A stretch of DNA of 64,000 bases from Ancylobacter novellus DSM 506 (GTDB lineage Bacteria > Pseudomonadota > Alphaproteobacteria > Rhizobiales > Xanthobacteraceae). Positions 35,331 through 42,483 of the stretch are shown here, piece after piece. The position numbers and the translations under genes are program-made. How positions within the stretch are numbered: position 1 is the first letter of the stretch; every line of letters starts with the position of its first letter. The notes below the pieces were generated by a model that was not told where the DNA came from, made no database searches, and saw nothing but the letters and a program-made list of their open reading frames with translations. The stretch spans positions 124,001-188,000 of the forward strand of contig NC_014217.1 in assembly GCF_000092925.1 (NCBI RefSeq), in the 5' to 3' direction.

Positions 35331-35398
35331 GGCGTTCCGGTGGGGGAGGCGGTCTGGGCTGCACCCGAACCGCCTCTCGCTTCATCCGGTCGCGTCGC

Positions 35399-36211
35399 TC
35401 AGCGATAGACGCCGGGCACGGTGAGGTTCGGCGCCTCGCCGAGGCCGACCCACTTCTCGTAGAGCGCCTTGTAGCGGCCGGTGCGGACCTGCTGGTTGAT
35501 GAACAGGTTGAGGTAGTTGATCAGCCCCTGCTCGTTGCGCAGCGCGATCAGCGCGACGTAGTCGATGTCGTAGGGGGCGTCGCCGCCCATCATCAGGCCC
35601 TTGTACTTGCCTTCCTTCACGATCGCCGCGGCGACGGTGGAGGTGACGACGGTGGCTTCGATCTGGCCCTGGGCCAGCGCCAGGAACACGTCGGCCTGGG
35701 TCTGGTAGCCGCGGAAGGAGCCGGTGCCCCAGGCCTTCACGTCCTTCTCCAGCGCCAGCGCCTCGAAGGTGCCGGAGACCGAGCCGGTCTTCTTGCCCTT
35801 CAGGCTGTCATAATCCTTGATGCCGAGCCCGTCCTTGGTCAGCACCACCATCTTGAAGGCGAAGTAGGGGATGGTGAAGCCGGCGGTCTTGGCGCGCTCC
35901 AGCGTGTCGGAGGTCGAGGCGACGCCGACGTCGACGCGGCCGGAGACGAGGGCCGGGATGCGGTCGGGGAACGGGGTCTCGACGATCTCCGCCTTCACGC
36001 CCAGCACCTTGGCGAGGTCGTTGCAGTAGTCGACGTCGAAGCCGATCGGGTTGTTGCTGGCGTCGCGCGATCCCATGGGCGGGAAGTCCAGCACCACGGC
36101 GCAGCGCAGCGTGCCGGAGGCGATGATGTCGTCGAGCTTGTCAGCCTGCGCGGGCATGGCAGCGGCGAGCGTCAGCGCCGCCGCGGCGAGAATGCCGATT
36201 CCCTTAGCCAT
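35399..36211 (-). CDS. amino-acid ABC transporter substrate-binding protein
   Basis: A 270-residue periplasmic binding protein (SBP_bac_3). The signal peptide is clear (GIGILAAAALTLAAAMPAQA, cleavage near residue 23). The mature part starts DKLDDIIASGTLRCAVVLDF and holds the family motif NNPIGFDVDYCNDLAKVLGV. The start at 36211 is backed by AGAGGAGA; codons upstream to 36259 have no support. First gene of the hydroxyproline operon and divergent from the GntR regulator. The ligand is inferred to be a hydroxyproline isomer or related imino acid. Confidence 0.93.
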   Translation of the reverse strand: MAKGIGILAAAALTLAAAMPAQADKLDDIIASGTLRCAVVLDFPPMGSRDASNNPIGFDVDYCNDLAKVLGVKAEIVETPFPDRIPALVSGRVDVGVASTSDTLERAKTAGFTIPYFAFKMVVLTKDGLGIKDYDSLKGKKTGSVSGTFEALALEKDVKAWGTGSFRGYQTQADVFLALAQGQIEATVVTSTVAAAIVKEGKYKGLMMGGDAPYDIDYVALIALRNEQGLINYLNLFINQQVRTGRYKALYEKWVGLGEAPNLTVPGVYR

Positions 36212-36470
36212 AACGGCTCTCCTCTGAAGGTCATGTTTGCTGTTAGTGGCCGGCGGCACCGCTGGGAGAGGGGCGTCGTCCGGCGACGGCTAGGAGCTTC
36301 CGATTTTTGGATCCAAGTTTCAATATCCTTTTTGCAGCATCCATGCGATTTTATTGGGCGGTGGCGCCTCTGGCGCGCCGGCCGCCGAAACCGCAAGCTG
36401 CGCAAAGGACTTGCCGGCAACGAATCGGCGACTTAAGCCGGTCGGCCGCAAAGCCGGGAGGGGAGACGAG
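36212..36470. promoter_or_regulatory. divergent control region with candidate GntR operator
   Basis: This 259-bp gap separates the binding-protein gene from the GntR regulator and must hold both promoters. A perfect 10-bp palindrome TTGGATCCAA lies at 36307-36316 in an AT-rich stretch. Its form fits operators of FCD-type GntR proteins (inverted TTGG/CCAA half-sites), so it is the best candidate for binding of the adjacent regulator. Confidence 0.55.
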
Positions 36471-37400
36471 GTGAAGGTTAAGGCAACGGACATCGCGCAG
36501 ATGGCATCCGCGTCGGACGTCATTTTCGACGCGCTGCGCGAGGCCATCGCCAAGGGCGACATTGCCGAAGGCCAGACCCTTCGGCAGGACCACATCGCCC
36601 GCCTGTTCAACGTCAGCCGCATCCCGGTGCGCGAGGCGCTGACGCGTCTCGAGGAGCAGGGCCTGGTGTCGACGCAGCGCTACCGCGGCGCCGTGGTCAC
36701 CACGCTCTCGACCGACGAGATCCGCGAGATCTTCGAATTCCGCGCCCTGCTGGAGCCGGAAATCCTGCGCTATTCGGTGGAGCGCATCTCGGACGAGGGG
36801 CTCGAGAACGCCAAGCGCTTCGCCGATGCATTCTCCACGGAGCCGGATTCCTCGCACTGGGGCGAGCTCAACCGCAGCTTCCACTATTCGCTCTACGAGC
36901 CGGCCGCGCGGCCCTACTACCTGCAGACCATCAGCGCCGCGCTGGACCGCGTCGACCGCTACCTGCGTGCCCAGCTCGTGCTGACCGACGGCATGGCGCG
37001 CGCGCGCCGCGAGCACCAGGGCATATTGGAAGCCTGCATCGCCCGCGACGCCGACGAGGCCGCCCGGCTCACCCGCGAGCACATTCTCGGCGCCAGTGTC
37101 TCGCTGATCGGCTTCCTTGAGCGCACGCGGGCGAAGGAGGCGGCGGGGGCTGAGCCTCACGCCGTGTGCGGCTCGCGTCCCGGACGCGGCAGGAGCGAGG
37201 AGATCGAGCAGCCGCAGGCCTCGGCCGGTGCGGGCTCGGCGGCCGGCACCAGCGGCAGCACCACGGTCGCGCGCAAGCCCCCATGGGCCCGGTTGTCCAG
37301 CCGGATCGAGCCGCCATGGGCGATCGCCACAGAACGGGCGGTGGCAAGGCCCAGGCCGACGCCGCCGGTCGCCCGGTTGCGCGAGGTCTCGTGGCGGTAG
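36471..37400 (+). CDS. GntR-family (FCD) regulator of the hydroxyproline genes, probable frameshift at its 3' end
   Basis: The first 226 codons encode a normal regulator: winged helix (DHIARLFNVSRIPVREALTR, EEQGLVSTQRYRGAVVTT) and an FCD effector domain with metal-binding His in WGELNRSFHYSLYEPA and ARREHQGILEACIARDADEA. The GTG start follows GGGAGGGGAGA. The frame then has no stop and runs 244 bp antisense into the kinase gene, adding about 80 unrelated residues. One extra G in the GGGGG tract at 37145-37149 would bring TGA at 37151-37153 into frame, giving 227 residues and a 3-bp gap to the convergent kinase stop. A real one-base deletion or a sequence error is therefore likely. Confidence 0.85.
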   Translation: MKVKATDIAQMASASDVIFDALREAIAKGDIAEGQTLRQDHIARLFNVSRIPVREALTRLEEQGLVSTQRYRGAVVTTLSTDEIREIFEFRALLEPEILRYSVERISDEGLENAKRFADAFSTEPDSSHWGELNRSFHYSLYEPAARPYYLQTISAALDRVDRYLRAQLVLTDGMARARREHQGILEACIARDADEAARLTREHILGASVSLIGFLERTRAKEAAGAEPHAVCGSRPGRGRSEEIEQPQASAGAGSAAGTSGSTTVARKPPWARLSSRIEPPWAIATERAVARPRPTPPVARLREVSWR

Positions 37401-38602
37401 AACGGCTCGAACACGCGCTCCAGCTCGTCCGACGGCAGGCCGGGGCCGTCATCGTCCACGATGATGGTGACATGGCCGTCCTCGGCCGCCAGCCGCACGC
37501 GGGCACTGCCGCCATATTTGGCGGCGTTGCCGATGACATTGGCGAACAGGCTCTTCAGCCCGAGCCCGTCGCCGGTGACCACGACGTCATCGCCGTCCTC
37601 GACGCTGACGTCATGGCCGAGATCGGCCAGCTCGTCGGCGATGCTGAGCACCAGCGAGCGCAGGTCGTGGCGCTCGCGCGGCCGCTCGCTCTGCACGCTG
37701 CGCACATAGGAGAGCACGGCGGCGAGCATCGCCTTCATCTCGTCTATGTCCTCGCGCGCCTTGCCGGCGAGGGTGGGCGGGGCCTCCTCCAGCCGGAAGG
37801 CGAGGCGCATCAGCGGCGTGCGCAGGTCGTGGGCGATGGCGCCCATCATCATCACCCGGTCGTCGACATAGCGGTTGAGACGGCGCTGCATGTCGTTGAA
37901 GGCGCTGGCCGCGGCGGCGATCTCCTTCGGGCCGCTGGTGTCGATGGGCGGCGCTCCGGGATTGCGGCCGAGCTCCTCGGCGGCGGCGCCGAAGCGGCGG
38001 ATCGGTTCGGCCAGCTTGTGGGCCACGAGATAGGCGCAGGGGATGGCGACGACGATGGTGCTGAGCAGCCAAAGCAGCGCCCGCTGCTTCCACAGCGCGT
38101 GCAGCGCGCCGGTCGGGCGGGCGACCAGCCAGGAACCGTCGCCCTGGCGCAGCCCGACCTTGAACAGGCCCTGGAACAGCGCCTTCTGCCCGTCGAAGCT
38201 CGAGGCTTCGAGGCTGGCGAACTTCAAGATCACGCTGCCGTCGAGCAGCCCCTTGTCCTGGCGCGGCGTATCCGGCGCCGCGCCGGCTACCTCGACGCGC
38301 ACCTGCTCCGGCGGCACGCCGAAATAGGTCGCGAGCTGGTCGCGGATGGGCACCAGCGCCGGATGCTGCGGGCGCATCTCGCTGTCCTGGAAGCGGCGCA
38401 GGCTGAAATCGGTGCCGGCATCCTCGCCCTTGAGCGCGGCGGCGAACTGGGCGGCGGAATAGGTCTCCTCCGACGGCGGCGGCACCAGCACCACCAGCGC
38501 GAGGTTGATGAGCTGCACGGCGGCGACGACGATGATGAGCAGAATGCTCATCCGGGCGGCGAGCGGCGCCCGGCGCAGGACGGGGAAGCGCGCGCCCATC
38601 AT
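37157..38602 (-). CDS. sensor histidine kinase
   Basis: Membrane kinase of 481 residues. Transmembrane segments lie at about 17-41 (MSILLIIVVAAVQLINLALV) and 170-190 (LLWLLSTIVVAIPCAYLVAH) around a periplasmic domain of about 130 residues. HAMP, then DHp with GAIAHDLRTPLMRLAFRLEE, and the catalytic domain with NVIGNAAKYG, DDDGPGLP and GGVGLGLATARS follow. Its start overlaps the response-regulator stop by 4 bp. The ligand is unknown. Its 3' end is overlapped on the other strand by the extended GntR reading frame. Confidence 0.95.
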   Translation of the reverse strand: MMGARFPVLRRAPLAARMSILLIIVVAAVQLINLALVVLVPPPSEETYSAAQFAAALKGEDAGTDFSLRRFQDSEMRPQHPALVPIRDQLATYFGVPPEQVRVEVAGAAPDTPRQDKGLLDGSVILKFASLEASSFDGQKALFQGLFKVGLRQGDGSWLVARPTGALHALWKQRALLWLLSTIVVAIPCAYLVAHKLAEPIRRFGAAAEELGRNPGAPPIDTSGPKEIAAAASAFNDMQRRLNRYVDDRVMMMGAIAHDLRTPLMRLAFRLEEAPPTLAGKAREDIDEMKAMLAAVLSYVRSVQSERPRERHDLRSLVLSIADELADLGHDVSVEDGDDVVVTGDGLGLKSLFANVIGNAAKYGGSARVRLAAEDGHVTIIVDDDGPGLPSDELERVFEPFYRHETSRNRATGGVGLGLATARSVAIAHGGSIRLDNRAHGGLRATVVLPLVPAAEPAPAEACGCSISSLLPRPGREPHTA

Positions 38603-39297
38603 AGCTTCTGCACCGCCGGCACGAACATGTAGCCCTCGTTGCGGATGGTGCGGATGAGGTCGCTGTCGGCGCGAAGCTTGCGTCGCAGTCGGCTGACCTG
38701 CACGTCGACGGCGCGGTCGAGCGCCTCCGAATCCGGCCCGCGCGCGGCTTCAAGCAGCTGGTCGCGGGTGAGCACGCGGCGGGGGCGCTGCACGAAGCTG
38801 CGCAGCACGGCGAACTCGCCGTCGGTGAGGTGCACCAGTGCGCCGGCGCCGTCGCGCAGCTCATAGGCGGCGAAATCGACGGTCCAGCCGAGGAAGCGGT
38901 AGCGGGCGCGGCTGTCGGTGTCCTCGTCGGCGCCGCGCCGGCGCAGCGTCGCCCGCACCACGGCGAGCAGCTCGCGCGGGTCGCAGGGCTTGCCGAGATA
39001 GTAGTCGGCGCCGAGTTCCAGCCCGACCACGCGGTCGGTCGGCTGGTCCATGGCGCTCAGCATCACTACCGGCGGACCGGCGCGTCCGGCGAGGCGCCGG
39101 CAGGCGGAGATGCCGTCTTCGCCGGGCATCAGCACGTCGAGGATGATGAGGTCGATCGCGTTGGCGGCGAGCGCCCGGTCCATGGCGCGGGTGTCGCGCG
39201 CCTCCAGCACCGAGAAGCCGTGCAGGCTCAGGCTCTCGCTGACCAGGCTGCGTATGCCGGCGTCGTCGTCGACGACCAGTATGGTGGGCGTCGCCAT
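38599..39297 (-). CDS. OmpR-family response regulator
   Basis: A 232-residue regulator. Receiver: acidic pair in ILVVDDDAG, phospho-acceptor in LIILDVLMPGEDG, Ser in VVMLSAMDQ, Lys in YLGKPCDP; the usual GADDY is GADYY. The winged helix has LTDGEFAVLRSFVQRPRRVL and LDRAVDVQVSRLRRKL. It resembles the first regulator (11737-12456) in the receiver region (LMPGEDGISACRRL against MLPGEDGLSICRRL). First gene of the kinase operon. Confidence 0.95.
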   Translation of the reverse strand: MATPTILVVDDDAGIRSLVSESLSLHGFSVLEARDTRAMDRALAANAIDLIILDVLMPGEDGISACRRLAGRAGPPVVMLSAMDQPTDRVVGLELGADYYLGKPCDPRELLAVVRATLRRRGADEDTDSRARYRFLGWTVDFAAYELRDGAGALVHLTDGEFAVLRSFVQRPRRVLTRDQLLEAARGPDSEALDRAVDVQVSRLRRKLRADSDLIRTIRNEGYMFVPAVQKL

Positions 39298-39390
39298 CGC
39301 TGTCCCTTGGCTGCCAATCCCTCCGTCGAGGGCCGGCAGTCAATCGGCCATTTGTTTCCGGCGGATTTCTGGCGGTTTCCTTGGCGTTCG

Positions 39391-40008
39391 TCAGAACCGC
39401 AGCGCCTCGCCCGGGCGGCGCGAGATGCGGTAGACGGTGGCCGGCGGCAGGTTGGCGAGCGTGCGCCCGACCTTCGTTGCCCGCAGCCCGAAGCGTTCCA
39501 ATATCGGGCGCGGCACCGGGCAGACCGGGCCGTAGGTGAATTGGTAGAAGCCGCCCTCCTCGCGCAGATGGGCGAAGGCGCCCTTGAGGATGCGCACCAC
39601 GGCGATCTGCGGGAAGGAGAGCAGCGGCAGGCCGCTGACCACGGCGCCGGCCCTCTCGGAGCCGAACAGCTCCATATTGGCGAGTTCGGCGGCGTTGATC
39701 TGCAGCACGCTTGCCTCCGGGTGGCGGCGCTTGAGCATGCGCGCGAAATCCGCGCCGAGCTCGATCAGTACCAGCCGGTCCTCCGGCACGCCGCGGGCGA
39801 TCAGCGCCCGGGTGAAGGCGCCGGTGCCGGCGCCGAGCTCGATCACCGGCGCATCGGCGGGAGAGATGCCGCGGGTGATGATGTCGGCCAGGCTGCGGCC
39901 GGAAGGGGCGATGGCGCCAACCCGCAGCGGATCGCCCGCCCAGTTGGCGAGGAAGGATATCTGGTCGACGAAGCTAGTGGCGGTTCGGCTCATGGCGGCT
40001 CGGCTCAT
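39391..40008 (-). CDS. class I SAM methyltransferase, phospholipid N-methyltransferase-like
   Basis: A 205-residue protein with SAM motif I in APVIELGAGTGAFTRALIAR, an acidic ribose-binding residue in RLVLIELGADFARML and post-I AVVSGLPLLSFP. The N-terminus (FLANWAGDPLRVGAIAPSGR) and C-terminal PPATVYRISR resemble the PmtA/KsgA-like group, whose characterised members methylate phosphatidylethanolamine. The SGLPLL motif fits this group well. Six bases separate it from the upstream periplasmic-protein gene on the same strand. Substrate by family inference only. Confidence 0.8.
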   Translation of the reverse strand: MSRAAMSRTATSFVDQISFLANWAGDPLRVGAIAPSGRSLADIITRGISPADAPVIELGAGTGAFTRALIARGVPEDRLVLIELGADFARMLKRRHPEASVLQINAAELANMELFGSERAGAVVSGLPLLSFPQIAVVRILKGAFAHLREEGGFYQFTYGPVCPVPRPILERFGLRATKVGRTLANLPPATVYRISRRPGEALRF

Positions 40009-40014
40009 CTTTGA

Positions 40015-40575
40015 TCAGTGCGGCGCCGCGGCGGCGTCGGCCGGCGTGCCGGCCTCGGCGAGAGTGCCGGCGCATTTGGGCGGGAACAGCGGGCCGGCCT
40101 CGTCGAGGCGGGCTTTCTGCGCCTCGGACAGCACCGCGCGCAGCGCATCGACGCTGGCGAGCAAGCGCGTGGCACGCTCGCCCGTGGCGATCACCGCGCC
40201 GGCCAGCGTGGCCGACTGGCTGAGCGCGTCGCCGTCGGTGAGGCCGGTGGCAGGTAGCTCGCGCCGTTCGGCCTCGGCCCCGACCGTCATTGCCTGCAGC
40301 GCGTCGGTGTAGTCGCGCCAGGCGTCGATCTGGGCCGGGCGGATGCCGACGAAGGTCTCGTAGGCGTCGAGCCGGCTCGCCAGCTCCAGCGGGCCGGGCA
40401 GGCGCGGGGCCAGGCAGATCGCGAGCTTGGTCTCGGCCGGCTCGCGCGGCCGGTCGTCCTTGCGCGCCTCGCCGGCACGATGGTTCTCGGGCTTGCCGGA
40501 TTCGGCAGCGGGCACCGCTGTGGCCGCAAGCACGCCGAACAGCGCGGCCGCGATCAGGGCAGGGGTAATTCTCAC
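40015..40575 (-). CDS. periplasmic helical protein related to the one at 13877
   Basis: A 186-residue exported protein with a signal peptide (ALIAAALFGVLAATAVPAA) and a charged linker. The helical core has LASRLDAYETFVGIRPAQID followed by AWRDYTDALQAM, clearly related to the Spy/LTxxQ-like protein at 13877-14461 (RTDQMDAWRGYTTALIAL). Two cysteines (ICLAP, PKCAG) could form a disulfide. Like its relative it lies beside a two-component system, here separated by a methyltransferase gene. A role in envelope sensing or protection is inferred. Confidence 0.75.
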   Translation of the reverse strand: MRITPALIAAALFGVLAATAVPAAESGKPENHRAGEARKDDRPREPAETKLAICLAPRLPGPLELASRLDAYETFVGIRPAQIDAWRDYTDALQAMTVGAEAERRELPATGLTDGDALSQSATLAGAVIATGERATRLLASVDALRAVLSEAQKARLDEAGPLFPPKCAGTLAEAGTPADAAAAPH

Positions 40576-40653
40576 GTCGGGTTACCTCCGTCGCATCGAT
40601 TGCTGGAGATTTCCCATCCGTCGTTGTCCGCCATTGGTCCGAATATGTCCGGC

Positions 40654-40706
40654 ATGTTTCCACCTGTCGCGCGACCTGCGACAGGCGGAGAAATGAACGG
40701 AAACAT
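40654..40706. promoter_or_regulatory. nested inverted repeats upstream of the periplasmic-protein gene
   Basis: ATGTTTCC (40654-40661) pairs with GGAAACAT (40699-40706). Inside, CCTGTCGC (40663-40670) pairs with GCGACAGG (40678-40685) over a 7-nt loop. The site lies 79 bp upstream of the start at 40575 and downstream of the ICMT-like gene. It may be an operator, an attenuator or the end of the upstream transcript; there is no T run. Nothing else is seen in 40576-40819. Confidence 0.5.
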
Positions 40707-40819
40707 TTCGACGTGCGCAGGAAATCTTGGTCGCGCAGAGTGCCGGCGGCCCGGTCGGCGGGCGGCGCGGCTTCCGCCCCCCAGCCGAGCGTGACGTTTC
40801 GTCGGCCGGGCTCCTGCCG

Positions 40820-41488
40820 CTACCAGACCATCGGCACGAAACGGTAGCGCACCCGCGCGGCATAGGCGTCGTAGCCAGGCAGGCCGACGCGCAGCGCCTC
40901 CTCCTCATGCACCGCGCGCCAGGCGACGCCGAGGACGAACGGCACGGCGAGCAGCAGGCCCCACCAGGAGCCGAGGATCAGCGGCAGGCTGATGAAGAAC
41001 AAGAGCGCGCTGGTATACATGGGGTGGCGGACATAGGCGTAGGGGCCGGTGTCGATGACCTTCTGGCCCTCCTGGATCTTCACCACCGGCGCGGCGAAGG
41101 CGTTCTCGCGAAAGGTCCACCAGACGCCGGCCATGTAGGCGAGCGCGATCAGGAATCCGACCACCTGCAGCCAGGCCGGCATGGCGATGAAGCGGGTACG
41201 GCCGGCATCCCAGGCCATGAAGACCAGCCAGGCCAGGAAGGCGAGCATGAAGGCGGTGAGCCAGACCTTGTCCCACCCCTTCTGTTCGCGCTGCCAGGGC
41301 GCGGACATGCGTTCGCGCAGCAGCGAGGGGCTGTATTTTCCCAACCACAGCACCATGGCGAGGCCGCCGACCGCGAACAGCACGATGAAGGCCCAGCCGC
41401 CGGGATAGTCGAGCGTTCCCGCCGGCAGCAGCACCAGCGCTGCCATGAAGACGGTCCAGGCCATGCACTGGAGGAGATAGGAGACCAT
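40820..41488 (-). CDS. isoprenylcysteine carboxyl methyltransferase-family membrane protein
   Basis: A 222-residue integral membrane protein with about five hydrophobic segments. The C-terminal SAM/lipid-substrate signature of the ICMT/PEMT group is present (TGPYAYVRHPMYTSALLFFI, then HEEEALRVGLPGYDAYAAR). Bacterial members probably methylate lipids or small molecules; the substrate is unknown. Start ATG 41488 is 8 bp after the stop of the small membrane-protein gene, so the two form an operon divergent from the MarR-type regulator. Confidence 0.87.
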   Translation of the reverse strand: MVSYLLQCMAWTVFMAALVLLPAGTLDYPGGWAFIVLFAVGGLAMVLWLGKYSPSLLRERMSAPWQREQKGWDKVWLTAFMLAFLAWLVFMAWDAGRTRFIAMPAWLQVVGFLIALAYMAGVWWTFRENAFAAPVVKIQEGQKVIDTGPYAYVRHPMYTSALLFFISLPLILGSWWGLLLAVPFVLGVAWRAVHEEEALRVGLPGYDAYAARVRYRFVPMVW

Positions 41489-41496
41489 GAGGCGCC

Positions 41497-41925
41497 TCAA
41501 TCGGTCACGGGCCGGGCGAGCCAGCCGACATAGGTGAGGTAGAGCCCGGCCACGACCAGCAGGCCGAAGATCAGCCGCACGGTCATGGCCGCGCCGGCCG
41601 AGGCCATGGCCGCCTGCTCGAACAGGGTGGGCGCGGCGAGCACCGCGACGGCGCGCAGCACCAGCAGCCAGCCGAGGGCCGAGATGATGACGGCGGCGAG
41701 GCCCGACCAATAGGGATGGAAGGCGATGATCAGCAAGCCGCCGAACAGCATCAGGCCGCCGGCGAGCCAGACCAGCGCAGGATTGGCGAAGAAGGCGGCG
41801 GCGATGGTGCCCATCTCCGGCTCGCGCAGCATGACGAGGCCGGGAATGATGACGAGCCAGGGGCCGATCACGCGGGAGAAGGCGCGGGTGCGCGCCGCGG
41901 CTGTGTCGGACGACGTGGTGGACAT
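41497..41925 (-). CDS. small membrane protein with four predicted helices
   Basis: A 142-residue protein with four hydrophobic segments (VIGPWLVIIPGLVMLREP, ALVWLAGGLMLFGGLLIIAF, LAAVIISALGWLLVLRAVAV, VRLIFGLLVVAGLYLTYVGW) and no soluble domain. I do not recognise a named family. It is the first gene of a two-gene operon with the ICMT-like protein, divergent from the MarR-type regulator, whose operator overlaps the shared 61-bp gap. It may be the main target of that regulator. Confidence 0.8.
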   Translation of the reverse strand: MSTTSSDTAAARTRAFSRVIGPWLVIIPGLVMLREPEMGTIAAAFFANPALVWLAGGLMLFGGLLIIAFHPYWSGLAAVIISALGWLLVLRAVAVLAAPTLFEQAAMASAGAAMTVRLIFGLLVVAGLYLTYVGWLARPVTD

Positions 41926-41940
41926 GGACTGTCCTCCATG

Positions 41941-41962
41941 AACACGTTTCCATGGACGTGTT
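41941..41962. promoter_or_regulatory. inverted-repeat operator between membrane operon and MarR-type gene
   Basis: AACACGT-TTCCATGG-ACGTGTT: perfect 7-bp arms with an 8-nt spacer, in the 61-bp divergent gap. It overlaps a -35-like TGGACG (41953-41958) that is 16 bp from a -10-like TATATT (41975-41980) reading toward the regulator. This fits an autoregulated MarR-type operator. Confidence 0.7.
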
Positions 41963-41986
41963 TATGAAAGGCAGTATATTCGAGAT

Positions 41987-42451
41987 ATGCAGAATAAAGC
42001 AAATCACGAGCCGACGACCGCCGAGCGCCGCTTCATCGAGGATACGGCACGGCTGCTGGTGCCCTGGGGGGTGCCGCAAACGGCGGCGCGGCTCTACGGC
42101 TTCCTGCTCATCCATGCAAAGCCGGTGAGCCTCGATGCCATCGCCGAGGGGCTGGAGATCAGCAAGAGCAGCGCCAGCGTCGCCGCCCGGCTGCTGGAGA
42201 AATACACGTTGGCACATCGCCACGGCGTGCGCGGCAGCAAGCGGGCGCTCTACGGCGTGTCCGACAATTACGCGGCCATGCTGGCCGAGCAGAACCGCCT
42301 CCTCGACGCGCTGGCCGCGCTGATGCGCTCCGGTGCGCGCGGTGTCCGGTCAGAAGGCGCGCGCGATCGCCTCACCGAGATGGCCGATTTCTATGCGGCG
42401 ATACGCCAGGGCATGGAGGCGACGCTGGCCCGCCTGCGGGCGAAGGAGTAG
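41987..42451 (+). CDS. MarR/GbsR-type transcriptional regulator
   Basis: A 154-residue regulator with a winged-helix core: WGVPQTAARLYGFLLIHAKP, the recognition region ISKSSASVAARLLEKYTLAH, and a wing with GVRGSKRALYGVSDNY. The C-terminal helix ADFYAAIRQGMEATLARLR would mediate dimerisation. It is divergent from the membrane operon and likely represses it and itself. No SD is seen before the ATG, and the predicted -10 ends 6 bp upstream of it, so the mRNA may be leaderless. The ligand is unknown. Confidence 0.85.
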   Translation: MQNKANHEPTTAERRFIEDTARLLVPWGVPQTAARLYGFLLIHAKPVSLDAIAEGLEISKSSASVAARLLEKYTLAHRHGVRGSKRALYGVSDNYAAMLAEQNRLLDALAALMRSGARGVRSEGARDRLTEMADFYAAIRQGMEATLARLRAKE

Positions 42452-42483
42452 CCGGCGAGGCTCCGCCCGCCTGTCTCCGGCTA
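42449..42483. terminator. convergent hairpin containing both stop codons
   Basis: TAGCCGG (42449-42455) pairs with CCGGCTA (42477-42483). The left arm contains the TAG stop of the MarR-type gene, and the right arm the TAG stop of the amidohydrolase gene on the other strand. It could end both transcripts but lacks a T run. Confidence 0.45.

Noticed and set aside
40820..42223. 467-codon minus-strand frame spanning the ICMT-like protein and the small membrane protein
   Set aside because: Only its last 222 codons are protein-like; upstream it crosses the small membrane gene out of frame. Two separate genes explain it better.
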